Shown one piece after another: positions 60,726 to 64,000 of a stretch of DNA of 64,000 nucleotides. The first letter of the stretch is position 1. Each line of letters begins with the position of its first letter. Origin of the DNA: Candidatus Eiseniibacteriota bacterium (GTDB taxonomy: Bacteria > Eisenbacteria > RBG-16-71-46 > CAIMUX01); assembly GCA_020633975.1 (NCBI GenBank), contig JACKCR010000002.1:806001-870000 (forward strand). The letters are read 5' to 3'. The notes below the pieces were generated by a model. That model saw only the letters and a list, made by a program, of their open reading frames with translations. It had not been told where the DNA came from and searched no databases. Both the position numbers and the translations under genes were made by a program.

Positions 60726-62605
60726 TCGGAATCCCGACCGCGGAGCTGCGCCGCCGGATCGGAGAGGAAGTGGAAGGCGACAAGCTCCTCGAAGTGCTGG
60801 GAGACATGGGCTGCGACGTAGAAGGCCTGGCCACGCTCCGCCGCATGCAGTGCGTCCGCTGCGGCTTCGTCATGGAGCTCGCTGGGAAGGAAGACACGCC
60901 GCCGACCTGCGGAAACTGCACGACTCCGCTCCGCGACGTCGAGGGGTCCACTCGCGAGATGTCGCCGATCGAAGTCGTCCGGATGGAACTCCTCGCCGTC
61001 CGACCCGACATGTTCGATCCGGCCGGTCTCGCCCGTGCCATCCGCGGCGTCCTCGGAATCGAGACGGGACCGATCGAGTATCCGTCTCACGACGTGGTCG
61101 CGAAGCTCACGGTCGATCCGTCGGTGCGTCGTCCCGAGAGTCTTCGTCCGCACATCGCGTGCGCGGTGATCGAGAACGTCACGCTCGACGACGACTCGAT
61201 CAAGCTCCTCATGAAGCTTCAGGAGAACCTGCACTGGGCGCTGGGGCGGAACCGGAAGCACGCATCGATCGGTGTCTACGATCTCGACTCGCTGGGAGGC
61301 GACACGGAGTTCGAGTACACGACCGAGCCCCCTGACTACCGATTCGTGCCCCTCGGGGCGACTGGAAGCGAGCCGTGGACGCTCGAACGGATCTTGGAAG
61401 AGCACGCGAAGGGGCGCGCCTACGCAAACCTTCTCCAGGGCTTCGACCGGTATCCGATCCTCCGGAGCAAGTCGGGCCAGGTGCTCTCGATGCCGCCGAT
61501 CATCAACAGTGAGGAGACGAAGGTCCACGGGAAGTCACGCCGCTTCTTCATCGACGTGACCGGGTCCGGACAGCGGATCGTGCAGAGGACGCTCGCCATC
61601 CTCGTCACTTCCATTCTCGAGTACCACAAGGACGCGAAGCTCGGTTTGGTCGAGATCCATGGCGCGACCGATGCCGGTGAGGTGGATGGTGCCACGACCA
61701 CGCTCGTGACGCCGGACCTTGCGCCACAGATCGCGCGCGTGGACTCGGAGCACACGGCGAAGCTCCTCGGCATCCCACTGTCGACCGACGATGTGGAAGA
61801 GCTGCTGCGGAAGATGCGGCACGGGATCTCGAAGCGGAACGGCACCGAGATCGAAGTCGAAGTGCCGGCCTACCGGAACGACATCCTCCACGAGCGGGAT
61901 CTCATGGAGGACGCGGCGATCGCGTTCGGCTACCGGAACATCCCGCGTGCGCTCGTCCCGACCCTCACCGTGGGGAAGGAGCTCCACAGCACTCGCGTCA
62001 CGTCCGATCTGCGCGACATCCTCGTCGGCATGGGATACCTCGAGCTGTTCACGATCGCGCTGACCAGTACGGAGCAAGGTGACGACGTCTTGGGCCTTGC
62101 GGCACATCCGCGGGCCGTCGTGCTCGACAACCCGATCAGCTCGGACCAGACGCAGCTTCGGACCTCGCTCCTCCCCGGCCTTCTCCAGACGTTCGCCCGG
62201 AACCGGCACAACGCTCTCCCGCAGCGAGTGTTCGAACTCGGAGAGGTTTCCTTCCTCTCGGACGAGGCCGAAACGGGTGCGCACGAACGACACTACGTTG
62301 CGTTCGGGACGATTGCTCCCAAGGTCGGTTTCGCAGAGATCCGGGCGGAGGCAGAGGCGTTCGTTCGCGAGGCGCGGATTCCGTTCCGTCTGGAGCGGGC
62401 GGAGGTGCCGTTCCTCGTGCCGGGGCGTGCGGCGTTCCTCGTCGGGGATGCTGGTGCGCCGATCGGGGTCTTCGGCGAAGTCCATCCGCGCACGCTCGCG
62501 CGGCTCGGCCTCCAGAACCCGGCTGTGATGTTCGAGATGACGGTCCCGACCGAAGACGGAACTCCGGAGTATCTCGCGCTCGGGGAGTCTCCACTTCGTA
62601 CATGA
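60716..62605 (+). CDS. pheT: Phenylalanyl-tRNA synthetase beta chain, archaeal type with zinc-ribbon insertion
   Basis: The product is 629 residues; GGGAGGAACC precedes the ATG. Bacterial PheT is about 800 residues with an N-terminal tRNA-binding OB domain and a C-terminal ferredoxin-like anticodon domain. Both are missing, as in archaeal and eukaryotic beta chains. It has RPDMFDPAGLARAIRGVLGIE, the B3/B4 editing region (FIDVTGSGQRIVQRTLAIL) and a B5-like part. An unusual insertion at residues 45-68 carries two Cys pairs (CVRCG, CGNC), suggesting a zinc ribbon. Substrate and heterodimer partner are clear from pheS. Confidence 0.92.
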   Translation: MPVIGIPTAELRRRIGEEVEGDKLLEVLGDMGCDVEGLATLRRMQCVRCGFVMELAGKEDTPPTCGNCTTPLRDVEGSTREMSPIEVVRMELLAVRPDMFDPAGLARAIRGVLGIETGPIEYPSHDVVAKLTVDPSVRRPESLRPHIACAVIENVTLDDDSIKLLMKLQENLHWALGRNRKHASIGVYDLDSLGGDTEFEYTTEPPDYRFVPLGATGSEPWTLERILEEHAKGRAYANLLQGFDRYPILRSKSGQVLSMPPIINSEETKVHGKSRRFFIDVTGSGQRIVQRTLAILVTSILEYHKDAKLGLVEIHGATDAGEVDGATTTLVTPDLAPQIARVDSEHTAKLLGIPLSTDDVEELLRKMRHGISKRNGTEIEVEVPAYRNDILHERDLMEDAAIAFGYRNIPRALVPTLTVGKELHSTRVTSDLRDILVGMGYLELFTIALTSTEQGDDVLGLAAHPRAVVLDNPISSDQTQLRTSLLPGLLQTFARNRHNALPQRVFELGEVSFLSDEAETGAHERHYVAFGTIAPKVGFAEIRAEAEAFVREARIPFRLERAEVPFLVPGRAAFLVGDAGAPIGVFGEVHPRTLARLGLQNPAVMFEMTVPTEDGTPEYLALGESPLRT

Positions 62606-62667
62606 CCCCAATCCTCGCGCGACCCGATGGTCGTGCGGCGGCATGTGTGCTTTCGGGAGGACCGCCT

Positions 62668-64000
62668 GTGTTTTCGCGTGAGGATCTGCTCCAGCTACAA
62701 CGCCAGGGAGTGACGCCTGAGGTCGCGCGTCACCAGCTCGAGCGGATCCAGCGAGGGTTCCCTCGGATCGCGCTCGATCGACCCTGTACGGTGGGTGATG
62801 GTCTGCTCCGTCTCGATGCCGAGGGCCGCCAAGGATGTGTCGACGCCTTCGACCGAGCGCGTGACGCTGGGCGGATCTCGAAGTTCGTTCCGGCGTCCGG
62901 CGCGGCCACGCGGATGTTCCATGCACTCCTCTCCGCGCACGGCTCTGGCCTCGAACTGACGACGGAACGGCTGGAGGCGCTGGCGGAGGGCGCGTCGGAA
63001 GAGCGGTCCGGCGAGTCCTCGAGCGAGCCCGCACTCGATCCCAAGGACGCTCGCCTCGTCTCCCGGTTCTTTCGCGCGATCGACCAGTTCCCGTTCTCGG
63101 AGGAGCTCGCGGAGGCTTTGGCCGGGAACGAGTCAGCGGATCCTCGCGGAGTGGCCCGGCTCCCGCAGCTCGTGCGAGAGGGGCGGGGTCGTTGGATCCT
63201 CGAGACGGTGCTCCGAGAGCCTGGCCTCGGGTTTGCTTCGCTTCCCAAGGGGCTCATTCCGTTCCATCTCTACACCGACGGACCGCGCACACCGTTTGCC
63301 GAACACGTCGCCGAGAGTCACGAACTCCTCGGGGACGGAGGAGCGCCGATCCGGCTGCACTTCACTGTGCCGCCTGGATTCGAGGAGCGGATCCGGTCTC
63401 ACCTCGAGGAAGCGACCCACGAATTCCTCGACTCGCGGTTCGAGATCGAGCTGTCGATCCAGTCGCCTTCCACGGACACGCTCGCCGCGGATCCGGACGG
63501 CGCTCCGTTCCGAAGCAGCGATGGCCGGCTGGTCTTTCGGCCGGGCGGTCACGGCGCGCTGCTCGCGAACCTCAGCGCGCTCGAGGGTGACCTCGTCCTG
63601 GTCAAGAACATCGACAACATTGCGCGTCGCGCCTTCCGTCGTCGGCAGCACCACTACCGGAAGGTCCTCGCTGGGCTCGTCGTCCAGCTCGAGGAGCACA
63701 TCGCTCGTTGGCGCTCCGCACTCGACGAAGGGGATCAGCTCGATGCCCGGATCGGTGCGATCGAGCGCGCCTATTCGGCGACGTTCTGTCGAACGATCGA
63801 CCCGGGGGTGGAAGACTTGGAGAAGCGGGTGCGACGGTTGCGAGGGCTGCTCGATCGCCCGATCCGAGTGTGTGGGATGGTGCGGAACGAAGGAGAACCG
63901 GGAGGCGGTCCGTTCTGGGTGCGTCATCCGGACGGGAGCCTCGACATTCAGATCGTCGAGCTGTCGCAGGTCGATCGGAGCGACTCGACCCAGCGCGACG
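62668..64000 (+). CDS. DUF4301 family protein (3' end outside window)
   Basis: The frame is open from the GTG at 62668 (CGGGAGG upstream) to the right edge, about 444 residues. The hallmark ISKFVPASGAATRMFHALL (near residues 70-90) and GEPGGGPFWVRHPDGS (near 411) fit the DUF4301 family, known mostly from Bacteroidetes and relatives. The ASGAATRM segment recalls a nucleotidyltransferase-like or sugar-binding loop, but no function is established. It follows pheT by 62 bases. Confidence 0.85.
   Translation, partial: MFSREDLLQLQRQGVTPEVARHQLERIQRGFPRIALDRPCTVGDGLLRLDAEGRQGCVDAFDRARDAGRISKFVPASGAATRMFHALLSAHGSGLELTTERLEALAEGASEERSGESSSEPALDPKDARLVSRFFRAIDQFPFSEELAEALAGNESADPRGVARLPQLVREGRGRWILETVLREPGLGFASLPKGLIPFHLYTDGPRTPFAEHVAESHELLGDGGAPIRLHFTVPPGFEERIRSHLEEATHEFLDSRFEIELSIQSPSTDTLAADPDGAPFRSSDGRLVFRPGGHGALLANLSALEGDLVLVKNIDNIARRAFRRRQHHYRKVLAGLVVQLEEHIARWRSALDEGDQLDARIGAIERAYSATFCRTIDPGVEDLEKRVRRLRGLLDRPIRVCGMVRNEGEPGGGPFWVRHPDGSLDIQIVELSQVDRSDSTQRD

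Noticed and set aside
1-64000. In-frame TGA selenoprotein candidates
   Set aside because: Because selC is present I looked for genes cut short by TGA, but every recognised gene is full length at its stop, so no selenoprotein is claimed here.
1-64000. Insertion sequences, phage genes, CRISPR arrays, rRNA
   Set aside because: No transposase, integrase, direct-repeat arrays or rRNA-like segments were seen in reading the window.

Overview
The window is a high-GC (about 64% by eye), densely coded bacterial chromosome segment. Gram-negative hallmarks are a TonB-dependent receptor, PorV/PorT-like barrels, an LpxL-type acyltransferase and a lipoprotein. It also has secreted proteins ending in sorting-type C-terminal domains, a DUF4301 gene, a DUF3467 gene and a DUF6754 membrane operon. 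That mix suggests an uncultured lineage of the FCB superphylum (Eisenbacteria/Krumholzibacteriota/Latescibacterota-like); this placement is inference, since no rRNA is present. There are no insertion sequences, phage genes, CRISPR arrays or rRNA.

Layout. 1-7.2 kb (+): a translationally coupled operon with a MutL-like ASKHA ATPase, a barrel-sandwich/KOW-like protein, a DUF6754 membrane protein and three more membrane proteins, closed by a hairpin. 7.5-11.6 kb (+): a giant Ig-repeat lipoprotein, then GTP-dependent PEP carboxykinase (12.1-13.8 kb), each followed by a terminator. 14-20.6 kb (-): a pseudopilin operon (PilV-, PilX-, FimT/GspH- and PilW-like, the last a 948-residue fusion) ending in a degenerate metallophosphoesterase. 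21-28.2 kb (+): a surface triad of TonB-dependent receptor, secreted protein with C-terminal sorting domain and PorV/PorQ-like barrel.

28.3-36.6 kb (+): housekeeping genes tatA/B, aroK, rsmD, coaD, an aminotransferase, an FmdB zinc ribbon, obg, dprA, an LpxL-like acyltransferase and a FAH-family hydrolase. 36.9-39.3 kb: myo-inositol-1-phosphate synthase divergent from a LysR regulator around a perfect LysR-type operator. 39.4-43 kb: a PorT-like barrel, a second aminotransferase, DUF3467 and a histidine-kinase-like protein lacking its phosphoacceptor His. 43.2-50.4 kb (+): tRNA-Phe, tRNA-Thr, glmM, glmS, ridA, a selenocysteine tRNA, DUF5683, lepA and lepB.

50.5-56 kb (+): hemW and a three-gene polysaccharide/glycan cluster (GT4, polyprenyl-phosphate sugar transferase, GT4-like). 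56-57.7 kb: a secreted beta-helix protein with three Cys-rich repeats. 57.9-64 kb: dnaJ, an archaeal/eukaryotic-type phenylalanyl-tRNA synthetase pair (pheS, pheT) and a DUF4301 gene running off the end.

The most unusual items are the MutL/DUF6754 membrane operon, the archaeal-type PheRS with a zinc-ribbon insertion in PheT, the selenocysteine tRNA overlapping the next reading frame, and the pseudopilin operon with its oversized FnIII/LamG-like fusion.
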